Positions 1 through 8,457 of a stretch of DNA of 64,000 nt are shown here, one piece after another. Source of the DNA: an uncultured Bacilli bacterium (GTDB lineage Bacteria; Bacillota_I; Bacilli_A; RFN20; CAG-826); assembly GCA_934700895.1 (NCBI GenBank), contig CAKUXV010000003.1, positions 1-64,000 of the forward strand, given 5' to 3'. How positions within the stretch are numbered: position 1 is the stretch's first letter; every line of letters starts with the position of its first letter. Position numbers and translations under genes: made by a program. A model generated the notes under the pieces. That model made no database searches, was not told the origin of the DNA, and was given only the letters and a program-made list of their open reading frames with translations.

Positions 1-1
1 G

Positions 2-157
2 GGCCATTCGACAATAACGACGACGGAAGGCATCTACGCTCATTTCGACGACACCCAGCACAGAACCACCATCTCAAGGCTAAGCGACTACCTGTCCGAC
101 AAAACCAAGGACGATGGGATGGGGAACGTCGTTAAAGCGGAGAAGAAAAGCTCATAA
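2..157 (+). CDS. Tyrosine recombinase (integrase), C-terminal fragment cut by the window edge
   Basis: Only the last 51 codons are visible, in frame from base 2 to a TAA at 155-157. The peptide begins GHSTITTTEGIYAHF, the box II signature of tyrosine recombinases: the G-H of the LGH motif followed about ten residues later by the Y that serves as nucleophile. The enzyme would cut and rejoin attachment sites to integrate or excise the element. Its place at one end of an accessory block whose other end is a tRNA 3' fragment (about 12,225-12,280) fits an island integrase. The N-terminal DNA-binding region lies outside the window. The family is clear from the motif; the role in moving this particular island is inferred from position. 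Confidence 0.85.
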   Translation, partial: GHSTITTTEGIYAHFDDTQHRTTISRLSDYLSDKTKDDGMGNVVKAEKKSS

Positions 158-181
158 AACAAAACTAGATGTTAATTGATT

Positions 182-210
182 TTCAAAATCGAAACATGTT
201 TTGTTAAAAT
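182..210 (+). promoter_or_regulatory. Promoter of the XRE regulator gene
   Basis: TTCAAA at 182-187, a 17-nt spacer, then TAAAAT at 205-210 preceded by TG (extended -10, TGTTAAAAT). The same extended -10 occurs upstream of the island's non-coding RNA at 597-602. Confidence 0.5.
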
Positions 211-262
211 AAAAGCGTGGTAATCATGTACCCATTTGAGGAGGCTCAAAGGAGGTGCAGAC

Positions 263-496
263 ATGAACGATTATCACAAAGCCACGTTAGACAAGAAAAA
301 AATAGGTTTCCTAATTCGGAGCGCCATTGCCGATTCGGGATTGACTATTGAGCGGATTTCGATGAATTTGGAATTCACTTCCTCAAGAGTGATCTACGAA
401 TGGATGAGTGGGACGAAACTTCCGAGTCTGGAGAGCTTTGCGAATCTTGCCCTAATGTTGAATAAGAAGATGGAGGATCTCATTGCTCTGCGATGA
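263..496 (+). CDS. Small XRE-family helix-turn-helix regulator
   Basis: A 77-residue protein that is essentially one helix-turn-helix domain. A long first helix (KKIGFLIRSAIADSGLTIER) is followed by the turn and a recognition helix around SSRVIYEWMSGTKLPSLESF. The W-x-S-G-x-x-x-P-S motif is typical of the XRE/Cro family. The ATG at 263 is chosen because AAAGGAGGT sits 6-10 bases upstream; an in-frame TTG at 236 has no such site. It is probably a repressor or switch regulator for the island. TGTACC half-sites at 227-232, and as an inverted repeat at 510-524, are possible operators. No effector domain is present. The family is confident; the target is inferred. Confidence 0.8.
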   Translation: MNDYHKATLDKKKIGFLIRSAIADSGLTIERISMNLEFTSSRVIYEWMSGTKLPSLESFANLALMLNKKMEDLIALR

Positions 497-510
497 GGCC
501 TCCTCTTTTT
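472..510 (+). terminator. Intrinsic terminator of the XRE gene
   Basis: A stem formed by GGAGG (472-476) with CCTCC (499-503), and CTCAT (479-483) with ATGAG (493-497), is followed by TCTTTTT at 504-510. It overlaps the last codons of the XRE gene. Confidence 0.65.
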
Positions 511-524
511 GTACCATCGGTACA
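510..524. promoter_or_regulatory. Possible XRE operator, inverted repeat TGTACC-N3-GGTACA
   Basis: A perfect 6-bp inverted repeat with a 3-bp centre lies between the XRE gene and the ncRNA promoter. One half-site (TGTACC, 227-232) recurs just upstream of the XRE start. Binding by the XRE protein is a guess based on position. Confidence 0.3.
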
Positions 525-573
525 TTTCGGCCGATGCTATTGTCGAAGTATAATCTAATGTGTCGGGCGTTCA

Positions 574-602
574 TTTACATAAATAGGGGGATATGTTAAA
601 AT
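574..602 (+). promoter_or_regulatory. Promoter of the island non-coding RNA / defence operon
   Basis: TTTACA (574-579), a 17-nt spacer, and TAAAAT (597-602) with an upstream TG give a near-consensus sigma-A promoter with an extended -10. It would start transcription near base 608. Confidence 0.65.
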
Positions 603-607
603 TAAAA

Positions 608-816
608 CCGATACATAAGACGGGTTCTGAAAGGTTTGTTCGGAACTTTACCTATATGGGATGCCAGAGCCGCGACGGAAGCAGACGTCTAAGGTGAGCT
701 GGCTGTTAAGAGCAGAATTCTCAAGAGTGGTATAGCCGTATCTAAATACAATTGATCCAGAGGGTTATTGGATTAACTGGGGATGATAATGGCTTGCTGC
801 CGTTATCATCTTTTGT
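608..816 (+). ncRNA. Structured non-coding RNA of about 205 nt, unknown class
   Basis: No credible long reading frame covers this stretch, but it has a strong promoter at its 5' side and a perfect intrinsic terminator at its 3' end. Visible helices include GTTCTGAA paired with TTCGGAAC near 624-646, GCCAG (663-667) with CTGGC (699-703), GGCT near 701 with AGCC near 735, and ATCCA with TGGAT near 757-775. It lies directly upstream of the six-gene operon, so it may be a leader with attenuation or a free RNA that works with the encoded proteins. I could not match it to 6S RNA, tmRNA, RNase P, or repeat-type (ToxI) antitoxin RNA. The promoter and terminator make transcription likely; its job is unknown. 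Confidence 0.65.
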
Positions 817-818
817 TT
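782..818 (+). terminator. Strong intrinsic terminator at the end of the ncRNA
   Basis: A 12-bp stem, GATGATAATGGC (782-793) with GCCGTTATCATC (799-810) and one G-T wobble, has a 5-nt loop and is followed by TTTTGTTT. It sits only 15 bases before the first operon start codon, so operon expression must read through it unless a separate promoter exists. Confidence 0.85.
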
Positions 819-832
819 AGAGGGAGGCTAGG

Positions 833-1771
833 ATGAAAAGAAAAAGCAAAGCCATAAGAAAAGACTATTCCAAGCTTGAGAACGATTACACGGATTTGGC
901 TTATTATGGCATCTTGATGAAAGGCGGTAGAGCGAGAATCGACACGAAAAGATACCGGAAGTTCTTCAAAATTCCTGACCCAAAAATCGAGCATCGGGGC
1001 AGCGTTTATTATCTGCCTACCAAAAAACATCGTGAAAACTATTTTTGCAATCGTTTCTATGATTTGTCCGCCTCTTTAAAACGGCAGTGGAACGAAGAAT
1101 ACTCAAGATTGCTAGCAAATATCAAAACTCCGAAAGAGGTCGAAGATGATGTGAGGACAGGAGGATTGATGGATGGGGTGTTGGAATACGACGAAGCCTG
1201 CATGAATGCCACGATTTGCGGAATCCGACGGGAGAATGAGTATCGTTACATCGTCAAAACCATCTACGCGCAATTCTTTCAACTCATGATGTCGCAAATC
1301 GACGCCCTCTCATTGAAGGTTATCGTAGAAAACGGGTACAAGAACAACAAATTCTCGAGAGCGGAGTTCGACACGTTCATGCAAGGGAAGCAGAAGAAGG
1401 ATGAATCCGTATCTTTTTATGACTACAAATTTTTCTTCGCTTACGACAAAGGGTATCGAATCTGGAATTTCCTGAAGCACAATTCTTTGAAATCCTATAA
1501 CCAACTGAAGTCGAAATATCCTGATTTGTTAAACGATCCAGAAGGCAAATACGAAAATGGAAACCAGGCCATATCCGTTCTAAATATGGATGAGAGCCTG
1601 ATATTGAAAACCTTGGACGAATTACCCTTGTTCTTTGACGAGATGTGCCAAAGAGGTTTCGATGAAAATCCGAAAGACGCCAGATGGGACTATGACGATT
1701 ATTTCATAGAAAATGCGCAAGACCAAATCGAATCGATTCAAAACCCATTGGGACTCCCGAATTGGCTTTGA
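833..1771 (+). CDS. Island operon gene A: unrecognised 312-aa protein with a HEPN-like R-X6-H motif
   Basis: I do not recognise this 312-residue protein. The N-terminus is basic (MKRKSKAIRKDYSK), with no signal peptide or membrane segment. The central part is predicted to be helical, and near residue 215 it carries RIWNFLKHNSLKSYNQL. This R-x6-H-N arrangement resembles the catalytic motif of HEPN ribonucleases, but no other HEPN feature is clear. The C-terminus is acidic. The ATG at 833 has GGGAGG 7 bases upstream, immediately after the ncRNA terminator. It is the first gene of the operon, with the helicase starting 16 bases after its stop. An RNA-binding or RNase role next to the ncRNA is plausible but unproven. 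Confidence 0.7.
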   Translation: MKRKSKAIRKDYSKLENDYTDLAYYGILMKGGRARIDTKRYRKFFKIPDPKIEHRGSVYYLPTKKHRENYFCNRFYDLSASLKRQWNEEYSRLLANIKTPKEVEDDVRTGGLMDGVLEYDEACMNATICGIRRENEYRYIVKTIYAQFFQLMMSQIDALSLKVIVENGYKNNKFSRAEFDTFMQGKQKKDESVSFYDYKFFFAYDKGYRIWNFLKHNSLKSYNQLKSKYPDLLNDPEGKYENGNQAISVLNMDESLILKTLDELPLFFDEMCQRGFDENPKDARWDYDDYFIENAQDQIESIQNPLGLPNWL

Positions 1772-1787
1772 GGAAAGGAATTAAAGC

Positions 1788-4700
1788 ATGGACTACTTAT
1801 TTTTGTCCTTCAGCGAACATTTGACCACTACTAGTAGAAACAAAAGCGACCTCTATAACGCTTCTCTTGTCGACCAATTTGAAGTTCTCCAAAGAAGGAT
1901 TCCATCGGAAAGAAGAACCTCCAGTTTAGATGCTTTCATCGAAAGATGCTTTCCTTCTGGCATAAGAAAGAAATATTACTTTTCTTGCCCAAATTTTTTG
2001 AGGGAGAAAAAGCAGGCCAACGATGGGAAAACAGCTTTTTTGAATAATGTCGTCATCAGGCCTGAACTCACCTTAAGCATGAAACAATACCTTCCGGATA
2101 ATCAGAATATCATTCTGGTTGGCGATGTCTATGAATCTGACAGGCTGAGAATGTTCCAGGTCAAAGGTTTGGAGCTTATCAATGAGGGTGTATCCTCGCA
2201 AAACGATATGTTGACTGAGGCGGAAGCTTGCTCCGCTTTCGAAAGAAACGCATGGTCAATCCGAGGGGCCGACTACAGCGAGACTCTATTCACTCCGAAC
2301 TTCATCGCCGATTTGATCGAGGGATGCTATACGGTCTCTAATCCGGGAGAAGTCCGGAAGGTATATGAGGAGTGGAATAGGTATTTTCAATTCAGGAACT
2401 ATTATCTCGAAGAGCAATCAAAAAGAAATTTTCTGTTGGATTCCTGCGAATTCGTGGATTCCTATGCCATCAACAGAAAAGACTACAAAAAGAACTCTTC
2501 GGTTTATGACGAATACATTTTGGATGACTCCGACGATTTTAAGAGGGGAGATATGGTCGTTCTCTCCCAGAAAGTAGCAGAAGCTGAGGATTTCCCTTTG
2601 ATTCGATTGACTATCGACCGAAATAAAAAGGAATTCGATGCGGCAAAAGTGTTGAAGGGAAACAAACTTGTCAGCGAGGAAGAAAGAAAAATCAGATCAT
2701 TAGCGAGCGACAACGTATTCATTACCCCTATCAGCACCGAGTCAAATGAGGCTAAAGCGAACGGTAAAACCAATTTTGGGATACTTCTCAAATCCGGATA
2801 CGCTTTGGGTGATCGATTCCGCGTCATCACGAAGGACATAGAACCAAGCGAGCACTTGAAACAGCTGGAATTTGAATATGGACAGAATTTGGACTTGCGC
2901 TTTCAAAACATCGACGACAGATTCGACAAGAAAATAGGTGATGAGTTGACGGTTTCGTGCGCCGAAAAGGATCAGGAAATCGCCTTGAGGGCGAAAGAAC
3001 TCATAGATGAAAGGCAAAGGGAATTGGACGGCTCTCTCAAACAAGACGTCACGATGAATTCCGATCCGGATATTCTTAGGCAAATCCAAACAAGAAAATC
3101 GGAGATAAAAGCATCTATTATAAAGACGCTCAAGAAGAGCAAAGACGAAAGCGAAAACGAGTTCTATGCGAGGAGGCAAAATCTAATCGATGATGAGATT
3201 TCGAAAATCGATGTGGAATCCTATTACTTGGAAAGAAACGCAGAAGACGTGAAGCACTTTGGGATATCGCTGATTTCAAAAGGAAAGCAAGAACTCGAAG
3301 AGTATAAGAAGCAAAAGCGAAGAGAATTGGCCGATAAATACAGCGGCGACATCCGCTCTGAGAAAATCAAGATCAAGGAAGAATTGGATGCCAAATTGAA
3401 GGAAGACAAGGCCAAGGCCATCGAAGAAGAAACGATTCACAGGTTCTGCCTCTATTTCCGTTTGGGCGACCCGAACAACGAGATAAAGGAAAAGCAGAAA
3501 GAAACGATAAGGAACTGCAAATACATCGTATACGACAATAGAGCCGAACTGGTCAAGATAAAAAGACAGCAATCCGCCTTGGAGAATTTCTACTCCGGCT
3601 TTGTTAAGAATCCGTATTTGTCGACATATCTTTTCAATCCAGAGAACTTACAGCCCACAACGGCCCATTACGGCGATTGGAAATGGTATTTGAGTTCTTT
3701 GAACGAAAAGCAGAAGGAGGCGGTCAGGAAAGCTGTTTCCAGCAATGGAATCTTTTTGCTTCAAGGGCCACCTGGAACGGGAAAGACGCAGGTCATCGCC
3801 GAAATCGTCGCTCATATGGTGGAAAAAGGAAAGAAGGTTTTGGTGTCTTCGGAAACCCATAAGGCCATCGACAACGTTTTTGAAAGGCTCCCCAAGATTC
3901 CTGACATCGTCCCGGTTAGGCTGATACCGTCGAACAATAGGAAAAACGACAACGAATATGATCCAAAATTCTTGGTGGACAATCTTTATCGCAACATCAG
4001 TGCGAACATGGTTAATGCCGTTCATCGCTATGAGAATTTCAATGCGACCAAGGAAGAATTCAAACATAAATTCGAAAGCCTACAACTCTTAAAGGCGAGA
4101 ATCGACAAAGGTCAGAACGCTTTGTCTAAGGCCGAAGAAGAGATTAAGCAACTCGAGAAGGGCGCGAAGGCGATTGGCAAGAATATTGCCGTTAAAAACG
4201 ATGAAAGAGATGACACCCAATTAAAGATCGAGACATTAAGGCGGACCATACGCCATCTCGAAAAAAACAATTTCAACGAAGACGACGATATTGATATTAA
4301 CGTCATTTTGGAAACGTATCAAAAAATTCAGGACTTCTGCAGCCGACATAAGTTTAGGGAACAAAAGCTGGGGCAGCTCCTGAATTCGCTTTTTTCCATC
4401 CAGCCAGACGAGCTAGACAAAGAGCTGTCTTTGATCAACCCAAAATCCAATAAAACGAGGTTGGAAATCAAGAAAAAAGGAATCTTGGACAAAATCCATT
4501 CCTGTCAAGACGAAGTGGGAGACGTTCTTCCTGGGAAAGAGGAAGAACTAAAAGAATACAAAAAGCAGTTCGCAACGATAAAAAATGAATTGAGCGCTTC
4601 GTTTGAGGAGTCTTTGGACCTCAAGACAAAAAGGATCTTTGAATATGATTACATCGTCGCTAATCTCGAATCGCTAAAAGAAGAAATTGAGGAAACAAAG

Positions 4701-6263
4701 GCAAGTATTGCGGAAATCAAATCCCAGTACGTCTCTGAAATAACTAAGGAAATCGAAGAGAACGAATCAAGATTGAATGCCATAGATTTCGAAATCCGCG
4801 ACCTCAAAAAGCGTTTGGAAGAAATCAACGGTCAGATCATCAACATTCAGGATCGAGAAGAGGTAAAGGAAGTTCAGGACGACAAAGAAAAACTCGAATT
4901 CGAAATCGATAGATTCTTCAAGGATTTCCAAATCGCAGAGCCTTATGACAGCATCGAAGACGCCTTAAAGGTGATCGATTCCAAATGGAAGGAGTTGGAG
5001 AAAGACCAGGCCCTCAAGGAAAAAGAGAACAAAGAGAAAATTCCAATGTATAAGGAAATCTCAGATTATCTATCGTCGGAAGAGGTAATCGATGAGGACC
5101 GGAAGACTTACACAAAAGATCTGTTCGAGAACGCTAACGTCTTTGGGATAACTTGTACCTCCAACGATCGCTTCAGCGGAAGAAACAATTCCTCGCTATC
5201 GGAATACAACATCGATGACGTGAATATCAAAAAGGTCGGGATCGATGTCGTAATCATCGATGAGGTTTCCAAATCGAGCTTCATTGACCTTTTGATTCCG
5301 ATTCTTTATGGCAAAACCATCATCTTGGTCGGTGACCACAGACAGTTGCCACCGATGTATGAATTCGCGAAGCTGAGGGATGATGACTTCAAAGGCCTGG
5401 ATGAGAACATCATCAACAAGGACATCAACGATGAATTCACGAAGCTCTATGAGGAATGTTTCTTCAAGACGCTGTTCGAAAAGATACCCGATAGCTATAA
5501 GACGATGCTCGTTCAGCAATATCGCTGCCATGAGCAGATCATGAACGTTTTCAATGCCTTTTACCAAGGGGAACTGCGTCTTGGCTTTTCCGGGCAAAAC
5601 AACCAAAAGAAGCACAACATCAGAATCGTTTCCAATGGCAGAACCATCATTGAGCCAGACAAACATATCTACTTCGTCGACTGCAAAGGCAAGGAGACCC
5701 ATGAGCGCGACTCCACATCCATGTACAACACGGGAGAGGCCAAGGTCGTCGCCGAGCTCATCAGGAAAATGAATTCGTTCTTCAAAGAAAACAGCATTTT
5801 CGAGAAGCTGAGCATCGGCGTCATATGCACCTATGGCGACCAAGCGAGGAAAGTCAAAGAAGTCCTGAAGGGCGAAAAAGTCAGAACGGATACCTTCAGA
5901 ACCGACCCTGAAAAGATGATCATAAGCACGGTGGACGACTTCCAAGGGGACGAAAGGGACATCATCATCTTGTCCATGGTCCGAAACCCAGAAAATCCAG
6001 CCCGTTCTAATCCTGGATTCATCTTGGCCTACCAGAGAATCAACGTGGCCTTATCAAGGGCGAGAAAGTTGCTTATCGTCGTCGGAAACAGGCGATACCT
6101 CGAAGAAAAGGGGGTTATCGATCTTCCGGATATCCATGGCAACGGCCAGGATAGGAGAAACTTCAGAGTTTACGAAGAAATCATCGGAACCATTGAAAGA
6201 TATGGGAAGGTGATCGAAGACAACGACGTTCTGGGCGAGGAGGAGGTCAAGATAAATGGGTAA
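1788..6263 (+). CDS. Island operon gene B: giant UPF1/Dna2-like superfamily 1 helicase with coiled-coil insert
   Basis: At 1,491 residues this is about twice the length of a simple SF1B helicase. The first roughly 640 residues are specific to this protein and include a charged coiled coil (about 400-560). Walker A, LLQGPPGTGKT, is near residue 660. Motif II, IIDEVSKSS, is near 1156, followed by LVGDHRQLPP near 1180, QQYRCHEQI near 1243, VDDFQGDERD near 1382, and the motif VI region RINVALSRARK near 1417. The roughly 490 residues between Walker A and motif II are mostly coiled coil, so the ATPase core is split by a long arm as in several defence-linked helicases. It should unwind or translocate on RNA or DNA using ATP. 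It overlaps the next gene by 8 bases, which suggests translational coupling. The helicase family is certain; the substrate is unknown. Confidence 0.92.
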   Translation: MDYLFLSFSEHLTTTSRNKSDLYNASLVDQFEVLQRRIPSERRTSSLDAFIERCFPSGIRKKYYFSCPNFLREKKQANDGKTAFLNNVVIRPELTLSMKQYLPDNQNIILVGDVYESDRLRMFQVKGLELINEGVSSQNDMLTEAEACSAFERNAWSIRGADYSETLFTPNFIADLIEGCYTVSNPGEVRKVYEEWNRYFQFRNYYLEEQSKRNFLLDSCEFVDSYAINRKDYKKNSSVYDEYILDDSDDFKRGDMVVLSQKVAEAEDFPLIRLTIDRNKKEFDAAKVLKGNKLVSEEERKIRSLASDNVFITPISTESNEAKANGKTNFGILLKSGYALGDRFRVITKDIEPSEHLKQLEFEYGQNLDLRFQNIDDRFDKKIGDELTVSCAEKDQEIALRAKELIDERQRELDGSLKQDVTMNSDPDILRQIQTRKSEIKASIIKTLKKSKDESENEFYARRQNLIDDEISKIDVESYYLERNAEDVKHFGISLISKGKQELEEYKKQKRRELADKYSGDIRSEKIKIKEELDAKLKEDKAKAIEEETIHRFCLYFRLGDPNNEIKEKQKETIRNCKYIVYDNRAELVKIKRQQSALENFYSGFVKNPYLSTYLFNPENLQPTTAHYGDWKWYLSSLNEKQKEAVRKAVSSNGIFLLQGPPGTGKTQVIAEIVAHMVEKGKKVLVSSETHKAIDNVFERLPKIPDIVPVRLIPSNNRKNDNEYDPKFLVDNLYRNISANMVNAVHRYENFNATKEEFKHKFESLQLLKARIDKGQNALSKAEEEIKQLEKGAKAIGKNIAVKNDERDDTQLKIETLRRTIRHLEKNNFNEDDDIDINVILETYQKIQDFCSRHKFREQKLGQLLNSLFSIQPDELDKELSLINPKSNKTRLEIKKKGILDKIHSCQDEVGDVLPGKEEELKEYKKQFATIKNELSASFEESLDLKTKRIFEYDYIVANLESLKEEIEETKASIAEIKSQYVSEITKEIEENESRLNAIDFEIRDLKKRLEEINGQIINIQDREEVKEVQDDKEKLEFEIDRFFKDFQIAEPYDSIEDALKVIDSKWKELEKDQALKEKENKEKIPMYKEISDYLSSEEVIDEDRKTYTKDLFENANVFGITCTSNDRFSGRNNSSLSEYNIDDVNIKKVGIDVVIIDEVSKSSFIDLLIPILYGKTIILVGDHRQLPPMYEFAKLRDDDFKGLDENIINKDINDEFTKLYEECFFKTLFEKIPDSYKTMLVQQYRCHEQIMNVFNAFYQGELRLGFSGQNNQKKHNIRIVSNGRTIIEPDKHIYFVDCKGKETHERDSTSMYNTGEAKVVAELIRKMNSFFKENSIFEKLSIGVICTYGDQARKVKEVLKGEKVRTDTFRTDPEKMIISTVDDFQGDERDIIILSMVRNPENPARSNPGFILAYQRINVALSRARKLLIVVGNRRYLEEKGVIDLPDIHGNGQDRRNFRVYEEIIGTIERYGKVIEDNDVLGEEEVKING

Positions 6264-8457
6264 ATACAAACTTGAGACGTCAATCCAATTCCCGTTCTTC
6301 AAGATAAACGAATTAGTCTCCTACACGGAGGTGAAGAAACCAAGTGGCATTGCTTATATGCTTCTGGTGCTGCTAAGCGAATCTCACGACAGAGCCTTGA
6401 AGATAACGGCCCTTTTGGAGAACTTCGGCATTCCGAAAAGCCTCCATCACCTTTTCTCCGAAGTGATAAACAATCTTCTTCAAGATGGCTTCTTACAAAT
6501 GGCTCCTGGTCTTACATTCCGCAAGGAGGATTTCAACGATTATGAGTTAAAGGACATTGAATTCACTTCCAAGGGAAAGAAGATTTTCGCTGAGAAATCC
6601 ATTCCGACGGGCGTGACGAAAGAGGCAAAGATTCCGGTGTTTTTCAACGTTGCGTTGAACAAATTGTCTTTGTCTATGGATTCCTCCCAAGAACCTAGGC
6701 CTTTAATGGATAGCCCCATCACTCCAGAATTCATGAGCAAATTCCGCTGCGAAAAGGACGTTGAAGGCTTCTTGAATCTAAACAAAGGCACTAGAATTCC
6801 GATTTACGAGAACGGGAAAGTCGCCAAGACAGAGCTCATAAAGAAAGAAGAAATCATAACGGGCATAGAACTTATCTCCCAAGAGAATTGGGTGGGGAAA
6901 TACGATTGTACTATCACCTTAGATGGAGACAATTGCTCTTTTGACTTTGGCAACAAGGCATTGTTCGATTTCGTTACTGAAAATTACACCAATGTCATGG
7001 TAAACCGAATGATTTCCATTAAATCGAAATTCAAGTTCTCGTCCGCCTTTTCGGAAGGACTGAAAATGTCTTCTTTCCAAGACAAAAATATAGTTGGTGT
7101 TTCGATTCCTAAAGACCTGGAATCGCTGCAAAGGCAAAAATGGGAACTATTCCTAACCAAAGGGAATTATTTGCCAAGCAATTGCTCAGGCGTCATATCC
7201 AGCGCCGATTGTTTGAATGAGTTCGACGAAAACTGTGAGTTTATTGCGGTGGATCAGTCCGGGAACAAATTCGGGTATGTTCCAGGCATCTTTGATTTCG
7301 CGTCCGAGAAACTGAATATTATCTCGATTCCGTTGGTGCTGAAGATAAAGCTGAGCGATGGCGAATTCAAAAGTTCTTTAGCCCCATACATTCTTTCGCT
7401 TGGAGAATATAGCGAGGAAAATTTCAGGAAGCTTGTCAGCATAACCTCGATTTCGAAAGATTTCGAGAACGCGTTCAAAATGATGGAAGGCTATCTTTCT
7501 CAGGACGCCGAGAAAAACATCGTCCAGCTGAATGAGATGAAGACCGTGGCCTTGCTTAACCAAAGCGTGCTTACGAAGTACAAAGAGCTCTTGGCAAAGG
7601 CTTTTTGGCAGTACCTTTCCTTAATGCGAGAAGAGAACATGGAAACGGTTATGAAACTAACCAACTCTATCCCTAGGTTTTTGGGTTTGAATGAAAACGA
7701 GGTCTTGGCAAAAGCCTTCGGCTCTATCGGCGAAATAAAAGACAAAGTTAGAGCTTACGAAATCTTCGCAAAGAAAGGATATGACAGGAAGCTGATTCTT
7801 CTTTACGTCAATCCGATCGAGGATGTCCTGAACGGCATAGAGCCTCATGACGATTTCTTATTGGATTTTCTAAACTTCACAAAGAAGATAGACTATCTCA
7901 AAAAAATGTCCGGAATAGATAGGCTTGTCGGCTATTCTATCGACATGGAAGGAATAAACAAGTCCGAGTTCCAAAAAACTTATCGCACTGCCGTTTCGTT
8001 GCGTGAGAAATCCAATTTATTCCGAGGGCAGAACGAATCGATGTTCAAGGAATACGATTCCTTCATGAGGCTGTTCCGCGACATCAACGATGAATTCAAT
8101 ATGTTGGATTCCGCCCTATCGAATCCTATGGCAATTAAGAAAGATACGATTATCAAAAAGATAGAGTGTGGCGAATACCAGTTCGTTCTCGTCAACCTTT
8201 CGGCTAAATTGGAAACAATTCTGAAAGATAAATATTCTTTGACCGGAAAGCTTTCCGAAATGCTAAGCCTAGCAAGAACAAAAGGCCTTATTTCGAAAGA
8301 TGTCATAAATGATCTTCATGACTTCAGGGAAACGAGAAATTCCTATGTACACGTCGATGGGAACGTCAAAGAATTCAGGCCAGATGACTTAAGACGCTGG
8401 TGCGATGAAATATTCAAATTAGGAGGTGAGGACGATGAGCAATCAAGTAACAATTGA
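6256..8457 (+). CDS. Island operon gene C: 733-aa protein with C-terminal HEPN-like domain
   Basis: The first 600 or so residues match no family I know. The N-terminus could be a winged-helix-like segment (residues about 15-110, PSGIAYMLLVLLSESHDRAL). The C-terminal roughly 110 residues look like a HEPN domain: a helix with LSAKLETILKDKYSL, a glycine-containing linker, then LHDFRETRNSYVHVDG. This carries the R-N-x3-H (R-X4-H) catalytic motif near residue 693, followed by a closing helix. HEPN domains of this kind are metal-independent RNases or RNA-binding modules common in defence and toxin systems. No membrane segments are present. It overlaps both neighbours, which is typical of a co-translated complex. 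It is probably the effector or RNA-binding subunit, by inference. Confidence 0.75.
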   Translation: MGKYKLETSIQFPFFKINELVSYTEVKKPSGIAYMLLVLLSESHDRALKITALLENFGIPKSLHHLFSEVINNLLQDGFLQMAPGLTFRKEDFNDYELKDIEFTSKGKKIFAEKSIPTGVTKEAKIPVFFNVALNKLSLSMDSSQEPRPLMDSPITPEFMSKFRCEKDVEGFLNLNKGTRIPIYENGKVAKTELIKKEEIITGIELISQENWVGKYDCTITLDGDNCSFDFGNKALFDFVTENYTNVMVNRMISIKSKFKFSSAFSEGLKMSSFQDKNIVGVSIPKDLESLQRQKWELFLTKGNYLPSNCSGVISSADCLNEFDENCEFIAVDQSGNKFGYVPGIFDFASEKLNIISIPLVLKIKLSDGEFKSSLAPYILSLGEYSEENFRKLVSITSISKDFENAFKMMEGYLSQDAEKNIVQLNEMKTVALLNQSVLTKYKELLAKAFWQYLSLMREENMETVMKLTNSIPRFLGLNENEVLAKAFGSIGEIKDKVRAYEIFAKKGYDRKLILLYVNPIEDVLNGIEPHDDFLLDFLNFTKKIDYLKKMSGIDRLVGYSIDMEGINKSEFQKTYRTAVSLREKSNLFRGQNESMFKEYDSFMRLFRDINDEFNMLDSALSNPMAIKKDTIIKKIECGEYQFVLVNLSAKLETILKDKYSLTGKLSEMLSLARTKGLISKDVINDLHDFRETRNSYVHVDGNVKEFRPDDLRRWCDEIFKLGGEDDEQSSNN

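Noticed and set aside
608..816. 6S RNA, tmRNA, RNase P or ToxI-type repeat RNA
   Set aside because: No tag-peptide frame, RNase P core, single long bubble hairpin or tandem repeats could be seen.
833..1771. Abi_2 (AbiD/AbiF) protein with its known upstream RNA
   Set aside because: The size and RNA context fit, but the typical Abi_2 R-N-x-x-x-H block is missing.
5196..5945. 249-codon frame on the minus strand inside the helicase gene
   Set aside because: It mirrors codon positions of the helicase, has no ribosome site and resembles no protein.
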